Assembly: GCA_002404515.1 (NCBI GenBank) | Contig: DHJV01000100.1 | Location: forward strand, 1 to 6,085 | DNA length: 6,085 bases | From: Lachnospiraceae bacterium UBA4711 | GTDB taxonomy: Bacteria; Bacillota; Clostridia; Lachnospirales; Lachnospiraceae | Direction of reading: 5' to 3' | Shown here: positions 1-5,886 of the stretch, piece by piece | How positions within the stretch are numbered: the stretch's first letter is position 1 | Layout of the letters: the number at the start of each line of letters is the position of its first letter | The notes under the pieces: generated by a model | Database searches by the model: none | Seen by the model: the letters and a program-made list of their open reading frames with translations, nothing else | Told to the model about the DNA's origin: nothing | Program-made: the position numbers and the translations under genes

Positions 1-18
1 CCCACGACATGGGGTTTT
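1..18 (+). terminator. Possible partial terminator of a gene left of the window
   Basis: On the plus strand, CCCA (1-4) can pair with TGGG (10-13) around a 5-base loop and is followed by TTTT at 15-18. G14 is free to pair with a base before the window, so the stem may be longer than can be seen. This would suit the end of a plus-strand gene converging on the minus-strand genes here. Only four base pairs are visible, so it may be chance. Confidence 0.3.
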
Positions 19-32
19 CCGCTTGCAAACAC

Positions 33-74
33 AAAAAACGCCATGCGATTGGGAATCCCAAACGCATGGCGTTT
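33..74 (-). terminator. Rho-independent terminator of the Sel1/TPR-like gene
   Basis: Bases 36-47 and 63-74 form a perfect 12-bp inverted repeat. After one mismatch (48/62) the stem continues for 5 bp (49-53 with 57-61) and closes on a 3-base loop. On the minus strand the 3' arm runs into six T's (38-33), giving a classic intrinsic terminator. It begins 14 bases after the stop codon of the 906-residue gene. On the plus strand the hairpin is not followed by a T run, so it appears to work mainly for the minus strand. Confidence 0.92.
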
Positions 75-88
75 CATAAATTCTAAAC

Positions 89-2809
89 TTATTCTGCCTT
101 TCCAATTGAAAGAAATCCATTGTCGTTCGACTGAAGCAGGAACGAAAGCCCGATCTTCTTCTTTGACTCCTCAGTCGCAACATAGATCTCACCAGTCTCA
201 ACCAGAGACTTCGCAATTTCAAGCACCTTATCCTTGAACATCATCATCTCACGACGATCTCTGGAGCTCAGCTTGAACAGATACTGGTTCTTCGAGCTGA
301 TCAACAGGATACTATAAGAATGAACATTGTTTTTTGTCTCACGCATACCGGAACCGATCATACGGGAGTTCGCAATGATGATCTCTGCATTCTCATCCGG
401 CAGATACTCAGACAGAATCAGTTTGTAAATCTTCAGGTAATCCTCCTCCTGATCTGCGCTGACCGGCATCTCAGCTACTGCAAACTCTACAACCGAATCT
501 GCAAGCTTGATTGTACCACCCTCGTCGTTGATCACAGCTGTACTCTCCTTCGGAACACACAGACGGAAGAACTTGTTCTCGATGACCTTCTGACCACTGG
601 TTGGCTGCTTGATAACAAGATCTGTATACTTCTTCTCCAACATATTCATGGAGATAATTGCACTGTCATCACCCGTCTCTGCGATCTCGCACAACTCACG
701 ATACAAATCTACGATATCCGGTGTGATATAAGCTACCATCTCAACAATCTTCTTCACAGCAGGAACGTATGCCTGCTTTGCGCTCTGCATATAAAGCCCA
801 ATCTGCCTGCTCATATCGTTTGTCTTGCCAGCCTTATATTCAATGACCTTAAACAGATTGTCCTTATCGAAGTCCTCATATCCATTGTCATAAGCTTTCT
901 CAAAGTACTTGATACTCTTGATCTCGCCACGATAATTCTCATCTGCCTCCTGCTGCTGGTAGATCTTACCAAGCTCATAAGCTGCCTGATAGCTTCCCAG
1001 TCCAAGGGCTTCCAAAAATGCTTTCTCAATCTCATACGAATTTGCAATGTAGAACACCTGACTCTGCTTGTACAGTGCAACCTTCAAAGCTGCCTGTCCG
1101 CTTCCTGCTTCTACCGAACGCTCCCATGTCTCCACAGAGCGCTGCAGATCCTCATTGCCAAGCTCCTGAATATCCTTGATGTAAGCTTCTGCTTCCAGAA
1201 TACCATTTGCCTGTGCTTCCTTGAAATACTCTAACGCCTTGACACCATCACGCTTCGTGCGAAGTACGCCATAGTAATAAAAACGCCCAAGATAGAATGC
1301 AACCCGGCGGTGTCCGAGACGATGTGCTGTCTCGTACCAGTTGAGTGCCTTCATATAATCCTTCATCTTCTGATCATAAATGTTACCAAGCAGGAATGCC
1401 AGATCCGGATCCTTCGTCGCATCAAACAACTGCTTTGCGTAACTGATTGTCTTTTCGAGATCCTTATACGGTGAATCATCATCGTAATACAGCTCGATCA
1501 ACAGATAACTTGCCTTAATACTTCCAAGCTTCAATGCCTGCTTTGCAGCTGCCATCGCACCTTCGTAGTCCTCTAAGTAATAGCAGTACAGTGCCTCACT
1601 GTAATACTGGTTATCCTTTCGGTTCAAACTCTGATCACTGACCAGGGTCGGATCCACAAATGCGAACGAGTTCGCTGTCTCAAAAATGATCTCCTCATAC
1701 TGTTCGATGATCTCCATAGATGCACATACGAAACGCATACATGCAAGCCGCTTACCCTGATAGAATGCAAAGGTTACAATACCCTTTTCCATCTCCTTGT
1801 GGTAGAACGTTGTACAGATACCATCTGCATACTCTGTGATATATGCCTTTAACTGCAATTCCTCGTCAAATGCATCGTTGCAATAACGAAGATAATTCTC
1901 CAATGTTTTCTTGGAATCTCTTGGAATACTATCATAGCTTACATACATCGCAAAATCCTTGTAGGTAAGGCTTGGTGCATAATATTCCTCATCCGTATCG
2001 CTATTGATGGTCTTTACCCAGTCCTTTGGAAGCTTGTGGATATATCCATCAATCTGGTTATGTACATAAGTGTACTGATACTGCAGACGTGCCGGATCAA
2101 TTGCTTTATACTTCGGCTCCTTCCCCTTCGCACGTCTTGCCTCTGCAATCTCTGTGTACAGCTTATCTTTTTCTTCGAACTCAATGCTGTCTGTATGCTG
2201 GCTTGCATACTCGACACGGTCATACGCTGCCTTTGCTTTCGTATCTCCCATATCTGCAAGCTTCTTATACCACAACATTGCTTTCTCGTAATCCACCGGT
2301 ACAACAAAATCGCTCTTATTTCCATACTGATCGATACGATTCAGACCATTCTCATAAATACTGCCGAGATTCATGTATGCTGCCTTGATACCACACTCCG
2401 TCGCTTTCTCAAAGAATGTAATTGCCTTTGAGAAATTCTGAATATCAAGCAGCATCTGCGCGAGCTTGTAGATCATCTCGCCATCCTTGCTCAAATTCGT
2501 ATATTTCTCATAGTACTGCGTTGCCTTATTCAAATCCACATCGACAATACAGTTGCTATACTTTCCGGTCTCATACAGCTCCCCTAATATTTTCAGGGCA
2601 TCCGTACCGAAATTCTTATAATTCGGATCCATGATTGCAATATCTACGATCTTCTCGAATATCTCTACGGCGTCCTCGGCATTTCCATTTTCCATCAGGT
2701 TGATTGCCTTATCATATTGAAGTTCTACATTGCTCTTGGCTGATTTTTTCTTTCCGCCAAGACCGGACAAAAACGGAATCTTGCTAAAAAAACTGCTAAG
2801 CTTTCCCAT
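89..2809 (-). CDS. Large Sel1/TPR-like repeat protein with two alpha/beta modules
   Basis: Encodes 906 residues. The ATG at 2809 is supported by AAAGGAGG (2824-2817) 7 bases upstream. Residues 28-200 and about 400-730 are helical repeats of the TPR/Sel1 type, with recurring patterns such as KAxxWYxxAxxxGxxxAxxxLGxxYxxG (for example residues 173-196, 484-515 and 523-540). Two non-repeat segments, about 250-386 and 739-873, look like alpha/beta modules that share an order of elements. No clear signal peptide or membrane segment is present, so a cytoplasmic location is likely. Residues 1-22 are hydrophobic and basic (FF, IPFLSGL, then KKK) and could lie against a membrane. Such repeats usually serve as protein-binding scaffolds. 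No catalytic motif is seen and the specific role is unknown. It has its own promoter and terminator, but readthrough from the upstream operon is possible because no terminator separates them. Confidence 0.93.
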   Translation of the reverse strand: MGKLSSFFSKIPFLSGLGGKKKSAKSNVELQYDKAINLMENGNAEDAVEIFEKIVDIAIMDPNYKNFGTDALKILGELYETGKYSNCIVDVDLNKATQYYEKYTNLSKDGEMIYKLAQMLLDIQNFSKAITFFEKATECGIKAAYMNLGSIYENGLNRIDQYGNKSDFVVPVDYEKAMLWYKKLADMGDTKAKAAYDRVEYASQHTDSIEFEEKDKLYTEIAEARRAKGKEPKYKAIDPARLQYQYTYVHNQIDGYIHKLPKDWVKTINSDTDEEYYAPSLTYKDFAMYVSYDSIPRDSKKTLENYLRYCNDAFDEELQLKAYITEYADGICTTFYHKEMEKGIVTFAFYQGKRLACMRFVCASMEIIEQYEEIIFETANSFAFVDPTLVSDQSLNRKDNQYYSEALYCYYLEDYEGAMAAAKQALKLGSIKASYLLIELYYDDDSPYKDLEKTISYAKQLFDATKDPDLAFLLGNIYDQKMKDYMKALNWYETAHRLGHRRVAFYLGRFYYYGVLRTKRDGVKALEYFKEAQANGILEAEAYIKDIQELGNEDLQRSVETWERSVEAGSGQAALKVALYKQSQVFYIANSYEIEKAFLEALGLGSYQAAYELGKIYQQQEADENYRGEIKSIKYFEKAYDNGYEDFDKDNLFKVIEYKAGKTNDMSRQIGLYMQSAKQAYVPAVKKIVEMVAYITPDIVDLYRELCEIAETGDDSAIISMNMLEKKYTDLVIKQPTSGQKVIENKFFRLCVPKESTAVINDEGGTIKLADSVVEFAVAEMPVSADQEEDYLKIYKLILSEYLPDENAEIIIANSRMIGSGMRETKNNVHSYSILLISSKNQYLFKLSSRDRREMMMFKDKVLEIAKSLVETGEIYVATEESKKKIGLSFLLQSNDNGFLSIGKAE

Positions 2810-2839
2810 CTGATATCCTCCTTTGTGGTCTTTCCCCCT

Positions 2840-2880
2840 GCATAATTAACTTTATAATACCATAGTTAAAATCCTTATGC
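2840..2880. repeat. Interrupted inverted repeat over the Sel1-gene promoter
   Basis: Bases 2840-2851 form one continuous 12-base arm. Its partner is split into 2864-2869 (6 bp) and 2875-2880 (6 bp), with five unpaired bases between (2870-2874). The -10 box lies in the central loop and the -35 box overlaps the right arm. It could be an operator for a dimeric regulator or chance symmetry in AT-rich DNA. It has no T run, so it does not look like a terminator for the upstream gene. Confidence 0.4.
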
Positions 2881-2882
2881 AA
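2854..2882 (-). promoter_or_regulatory. Sigma-A-like extended -10 promoter for the Sel1/TPR-like gene
   Basis: Read on the minus strand there is a weak -35 TTGCAT (2882-2877), a 17-base spacer, and -10 TATTAT (2859-2854) preceded by TGG (2862-2860), which gives an extended -10. The predicted start is near 2847, leaving a leader of about 38 bases with the AGGAGG site. The -35 matches consensus at only 3 of 6 positions, but ideal spacing plus the TGn element make it credible. Nothing else in this 79-base gap looks like a promoter. Confidence 0.68.
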
Positions 2883-2888
2883 CAAAGA

Positions 2889-3146
2889 CTACTTGACAGA
2901 TTCAATATAATTTTTCATTTCCTCGACAGCAGCCTCCTCATCTGATCCATTCGCTTCGATTTCAAGTGCATCCCCATTCCCGAATCCAAGGCTCATCATT
3001 CCCATGATACTCTTCGCATTGATTCTACGGTTCTGAGAATTGATTGTAATTTTACTCTCATACTTGCTTGCGATCTGCACGAGCACGGCCACCGGTCTTG
3101 CCTCTGCATCTGCTGGTAAATTCACAACGACTGTCTTACTGATCAT
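2889..3146 (-). CDS. HPr-fold protein with Glu at position 15, Crh-like
   Basis: An 85-residue HPr-family protein. HPr carries phosphate from PTS Enzyme I on His15, and in Firmicutes is also phosphorylated on Ser46 by HPr kinase to act with CcpA in carbon catabolite control. Here the active-site stretch reads ADAEARP (12-18): Arg17 and Pro18 are kept, but position 15 is Glu (codon GAG, 3104-3102). Ser46 lies in a well-kept AKSIMGMMSLG segment (44-54). That combination is the pattern of Bacillus Crh, which has Gln15 and Ser46. Length (85) and place directly after whiA also match Crh, from memory of B. subtilis. It probably cannot carry PTS phosphate and is likely regulatory. AGGAGG (3159-3154) lies 7 bases before the ATG, and the gene overlaps the end of whiA by 11 bases. 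Databases may name it ptsH or HPr. I withhold a symbol because orthology to crh is inferred. Confidence 0.93.
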   Translation of the reverse strand: MISKTVVVNLPADAEARPVAVLVQIASKYESKITINSQNRRINAKSIMGMMSLGFGNGDALEIEANGSDEEAAVEEMKNYIESVK

Positions 3147-3990
3147 TTTGGTTCCTCCTTAGCTCATTGGCTATATCACTTATTTTTTTCAATCTATGAT
3201 TGACTCCGGACTTTCCAATCGGCGGATTTAATTTCTTGCCAAGCTCCACCAGACTCGTATCCGGTTCTTCCATACGCAGACCTGCGATCTCACGCAAATG
3301 CTCCGGAAGATATTTTAATCCTTTTGTCTGTTCAATATACGCAATATCCTCCATCTGCTTAACGGCAGCGCTTACGACTTTGTTTAAATTCGCAGTCTCA
3401 CAATTCACACGTCGGTTAACGGAATTGCGCATATCCTTTAAGATGCGTATATTTTCCATATCCATGAGGGACACATGCGCCCCCATGATATTTAACAGAT
3501 CAACGATCATTGATCCATCCTTGATGTAAACTACATAATATTTCTTACGCTGAATCTGCTTCGGTTCAATCGAAAAATCACGAATCAGTCTGGCTAACAT
3601 ATCTGCCTGCTCCGCATGGTCGCAGACAATCTCAAAATGATATCCCTTCTCCGGATCAGTCAGCGACCCCGTTGCCAGAAATGCCCCACGGATAAATGCC
3701 TGCTTACAGCAATTCCTTTCTACCAGAATCGGATTCACTGAAAGATAATCCCCATGATCTGTAAGCTTTAACATCTGTCTGCCCTCTGGTGTGTTGATAT
3801 TCACATGCAAAAGTGCAGTGAGCTTCGTGATTTTCTCCTGTAAAATCATATTTTCCCCGCGCATCGTCCAGACACCATCCCGGTATTCACCAGACATTGC
3901 GATCATAGCAGCAAGCTCTGCCATCCGGCAATGTCTGCCTGTACTGATATGGGAAAGCAGTTCCGCTTTCACCTTCGATGAAAACGACAT
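3136..3990 (-). CDS. whiA: DNA-binding protein WhiA, short N-terminal domain
   Basis: A 284-residue WhiA (YvcL family), linked to sporulation-stage control in Streptomyces and to division and growth in Bacillus. It begins MSFSSKVKAELL, typical of the family. The LAGLIDADG-endonuclease-like core shows RGAFLATGSL (101-110), followed by HFEIVCDH (118-125), then the signature DMRNSVNRRVNCETANLNK (186-204). The C-terminal helix-turn-helix spans about 245-278, including GKSGVNHRLKK. Family members are usually about 300-320 residues. From memory of the B. subtilis protein, some 25-30 residues are missing before RGAF, roughly in residues 60-85, while the reading frame and both flanks are intact. GGGGAG, within the 3' end of rapZ, lies 5 bases before the ATG. 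The gene starts 2 bases after the rapZ stop and overlaps the next gene by 11 bases, so translation is probably coupled. Confidence 0.96.
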   Translation of the reverse strand: MSFSSKVKAELLSHISTGRHCRMAELAAMIAMSGEYRDGVWTMRGENMILQEKITKLTALLHVNINTPEGRQMLKLTDHGDYLSVNPILVERNCCKQAFIRGAFLATGSLTDPEKGYHFEIVCDHAEQADMLARLIRDFSIEPKQIQRKKYYVVYIKDGSMIVDLLNIMGAHVSLMDMENIRILKDMRNSVNRRVNCETANLNKVVSAAVKQMEDIAYIEQTKGLKYLPEHLREIAGLRMEEPDTSLVELGKKLNPPIGKSGVNHRLKKISDIANELRRNQNDQ

Positions 3991-3992
3991 AC

Positions 3993-4868
3993 CTACTCCC
4001 CTTTCACGATACGGTCCTTGCCAATATCTCTATGATACAGACGCACCGTATACGGAAGCTTCTGCAGCGTCTCATACAATGCATTTGCTACTGTCACAGA
4101 CCGATGCTTTCCTCCGGTACATCCCACAGAAATTACCAACTGATTTTTTCCCTCCTTCAGATAATTCGGAATCAAAAACTCCAGCATATCTGTAAGCTTT
4201 TCCATAAATGCAGGATACTCCTTACAATCCTTCACCATATCGGAGACCGGTTTATCATTTCCAGTCTGCGGTCGAAGTTCCGGAACATAATATGGATTCG
4301 GAAGAAAACGCACATCAAATACAAGGTCGGAATCTCTTGGGATTCCATACTTGAATCCAAAGGACATCACAGTCACAATAATGTTATTGTACTGTTTGCC
4401 CTCCACAAATATCTTCTCAATCTCATGCTTTAACTCGCGTGTCAGGAGATTACTCGTATCAATAATATAATCTGCGCGTTGACGCAAAAATTCAATCTTC
4501 TCCCGTTCCTTGACGATGCCCTCATTGATCCTGCCATGCTTGGACAGCGGATGTGCTCTTCGCGTCTCCTTATACCGTTTTACAAGCACCGGTTCCGTTG
4601 CATCAAGGAAAAGAATTTCATAGGTAAAATTCCGTTTTTTCAAAGTTTCCAGACACACAGACATCTCTCCAAGTGCCTGCCCGCTTCGAATATCCACGCC
4701 GATAGCGACATTGTCAACCTCCAGCTTATCATCGTGTGCAATCTCTGCAAATTTTTCAATTAACATGACCGGGAGATTATCGACACAGAAGAAGCCCATA
4801 TCCTCTAACATCTTCAACACCGTTGATTTTCCTGCCCCGCTCATTCCCGTTACAATTACAAATCTCAT
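3993..4868 (-). CDS. rapZ: RNase adapter / nucleotide-binding protein RapZ (YvcJ)
   Basis: A 291-residue protein, the usual family length. In E. coli RapZ senses glucosamine-6-phosphate and presents the small RNA GlmZ to RNase E. The Bacillus homologue YvcJ binds and hydrolyses nucleotides, and its target is less clear. Visible motifs are the Walker A loop GMSGAGKST (8-16), FLDA..VLVKRYKETRRAHPL (88-108), the central SFGFKYGIP (169-177) with DVRFLPNP (185-192), and the C-terminal signature GCTGGKHRSV (249-258). The frame stays open upstream to a TTG at 4994, but I chose ATG 4868 because the P-loop begins 8 residues later, as in the family, and because this ATG overlaps the murB stop (ATGA). 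The extra upstream residues are Cys/Gly-rich out-of-frame murB sequence. Its place between murB and whiA fits a link between amino-sugar supply and wall synthesis. An RNA target in this organism is not shown. Confidence 0.96.
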   Translation of the reverse strand: MRFVIVTGMSGAGKSTVLKMLEDMGFFCVDNLPVMLIEKFAEIAHDDKLEVDNVAIGVDIRSGQALGEMSVCLETLKKRNFTYEILFLDATEPVLVKRYKETRRAHPLSKHGRINEGIVKEREKIEFLRQRADYIIDTSNLLTRELKHEIEKIFVEGKQYNNIIVTVMSFGFKYGIPRDSDLVFDVRFLPNPYYVPELRPQTGNDKPVSDMVKDCKEYPAFMEKLTDMLEFLIPNYLKEGKNQLVISVGCTGGKHRSVTVANALYETLQKLPYTVRLYHRDIGKDRIVKGE

Positions 4869-5743
4869 CGGATAATTCTTACCTCCGGTTCCAACATCAC
4901 ACCGTACTTCTCGTTCACAACTTCCTGCACATGCTGCATCACTGCCAGCACATCCGCACTGCTCGCCTGCTCCACATTTACAACAAAACCACAATGTTTC
5001 TCCGATACCATCGCACCACCGACCCGATATCCACGCAGTCCACTGTCATCAATCAGCTTCGCTGCAAAATACCCTTCCGGTCGTTTAAACGTCGATCCCG
5101 CACTTGGATATTCGAGCGGCTGTTTGCTTCGTCTTGCCTCTGCCAGCTCATTCATCCGGTCAAGGATCACCCTCTTATCCCCATGTTCCAATTTCAGTCC
5201 GACACCAACCACAATCTTATCCGCATCAATGATACTATGGCGATAGGCAAACTCCATCTCATCACCCGTATAACTCCGAAGCATACCATCCGTAGACAAT
5301 ACCTCCACATACGATACGATATCTTTCATCTCTCCACCATAAGCACCTGCATTCATCACGATTGCCCCACCGATGCTTCCCGGTATACCCGCAGCAAACT
5401 CCATACCTGTAAGTCCTGCCTCATACGCCAGATTCGCCACACGCGCTAAAATTGCACCCGCCTGTGCATACACAGAAGTTCCGTCCACCCGGATCTCACT
5501 CATGGCACTGCCGATCTGGATAATCATGCCGTCATATCCCGCATCTGTAAACAGGACATTGCTTCCATTTCCAAGCACACAATAGGACATCTTCTGTTCC
5601 ATGCAATACGCAATCAGCGTCTGTATCTCTTCCGTATTCTTCGGCATGGCAAAATACTTCGCTGCCCCGCCAACGCGAAAAGTTGTGTGCCTGCACATTG
5701 GCTCCTGCTCCAATATTTTAATCTCTTCTATCTTCAAGCCCAT
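4865..5743 (-). CDS. murB: UDP-N-acetylenolpyruvoylglucosamine reductase MurB, type II
   Basis: A 292-residue cytoplasmic FAD enzyme that reduces UDP-GlcNAc-enolpyruvate to UDP-MurNAc with NADPH, the second committed step of peptidoglycan synthesis. FAD-binding motifs are HTTFRVGG (19-26), VLGNGSNVLF (56-65) and GIPGSIGGAIVMNAGAYGG (119-137). Residues expected in catalysis are Arg168 in FAYRHS, Ser217 in PSAGSTFKRP, and Glu287 in the terminal LEPEVRIIR, assigned by recalled comparison with S. aureus MurB. The length, and an end just after the Glu motif, fit the shorter type II enzyme of Gram-positives. The ATG at 5743 has GAGG 5 bases upstream and leaves a normal N-terminal lead before the HTTFRVGG motif. 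It is the first gene of the operon, and its stop overlaps the rapZ start by 4 bases. Confidence 0.98.
   Translation of the reverse strand: MGLKIEEIKILEQEPMCRHTTFRVGGAAKYFAMPKNTEEIQTLIAYCMEQKMSYCVLGNGSNVLFTDAGYDGMIIQIGSAMSEIRVDGTSVYAQAGAILARVANLAYEAGLTGMEFAAGIPGSIGGAIVMNAGAYGGEMKDIVSYVEVLSTDGMLRSYTGDEMEFAYRHSIIDADKIVVGVGLKLEHGDKRVILDRMNELAEARRSKQPLEYPSAGSTFKRPEGYFAAKLIDDSGLRGYRVGGAMVSEKHCGFVVNVEQASSADVLAVMQHVQEVVNEKYGVMLEPEVRIIR
4881..4886 (-). promoter_or_regulatory. Distant Shine-Dalgarno site for rapZ inside murB
   Basis: GGAGGT lies within the last codons of murB, 12 bases before the rapZ ATG at 4868. This is longer than the usual 5-9 bases. No closer site is visible, so rapZ start is likely helped by termination-reinitiation at the ATGA overlap. 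Confidence 0.55.
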
Positions 5744-5766
5744 ACTGTCCTCACAAAAATAAACAT

Positions 5767-5806
5767 AAAAAAGCCCATAAGCTCTGCTTTATCATAACTT
5801 ATGGGC
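5767..5806 (-). terminator. Rho-independent terminator of the ROK glucokinase gene
   Basis: Bases 5798-5806 and 5773-5781 form a perfect 9-bp stem (GCCCATAAG / CTTATGGGC on the minus strand) with a 16-base loop, followed by six T's (5772-5767). It lies about 80 bases after the ROK stop codon and before murB, so it should separate the two transcription units. The loop is larger than usual and holds the -10 box of the murB promoter. Confidence 0.88.
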
Positions 5807-5819
5807 AAAATTTATTCAA
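5791..5819 (-). promoter_or_regulatory. Sigma-A-like promoter of the murB-rapZ-whiA-HPr operon
   Basis: On the minus strand, -35 TTGAAT (5819-5814, 4 of 6 matches) and -10 TATGAT (5796-5791, 5 of 6 matches) are separated by exactly 17 bases. The predicted start is near 5785-5783, giving a leader of about 40 bases. The -10 box and start site fall in the loop of the upstream gene's terminator. The DNA above the -35 (5822-5840) is AT-rich on this strand and could act as an UP element. Only 23 bases separate the T run from the murB ATG, too few for another complete promoter. Confidence 0.75.
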
Positions 5820-5875
5820 TGTGAAAATATATAGAAAAATCCTGAGGAAAACTGCTTCCCTTCGTCATTTTCACA
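5820..5875. repeat. 9-bp inverted repeat between the ROK gene and the murB promoter
   Basis: TGTGAAAAT (5820-5828) and ATTTTCACA (5867-5875) are a perfect 9-bp inverted repeat with 38 bases between. Inside it, on the minus strand, GAAGGGAA and TTTTCCTC can form a further imperfect stem with a GCAG loop. The left arm abuts the -35 box of the murB promoter. It may be a folded 3' untranslated region of the ROK mRNA, a regulator site, or chance. Confidence 0.45.
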
Positions 5876-5886
5876 ATTAGACGATA

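Noticed and set aside
320..1234. A 304-codon open frame on the plus strand
   Set aside because: It lies wholly antisense to the well-supported 906-residue gene, starts in mid-gene without a good ribosome site, and its Leu/Ile/Cys-rich product resembles no family I know. It is a shadow.
2810..2888. A terminator between the HPr-like gene and the Sel1/TPR-like gene
   Set aside because: The inverted repeat here is AT-rich, interrupted and has no T run on the minus strand. A promoter is the better reading.
2892..3146. Reading this gene as the ordinary PTS phosphocarrier HPr
   Set aside because: Position 15 is Glu rather than His, so carrying phosphate from Enzyme I to the EIIA proteins is unlikely. 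The fold is HPr but the job is probably regulatory.
3978..4433. A 151-codon open frame on the plus strand
   Set aside because: It is antisense to rapZ, whose conserved motifs account for the coding signal.
4869..4994. A 42-residue Cys/Gly-rich N-terminal extension of RapZ from TTG 4994
   Set aside because: It is the murB 3' end read in another frame. RapZ proteins begin just before the P-loop, and ATG 4868 gives the family length and an ATGA overlap.
4823..5449. A 208-codon open frame on the plus strand
   Set aside because: It is antisense to murB, His/Arg/Ser-rich, with no recognisable domain. The minus-strand MurB motifs explain this region fully.
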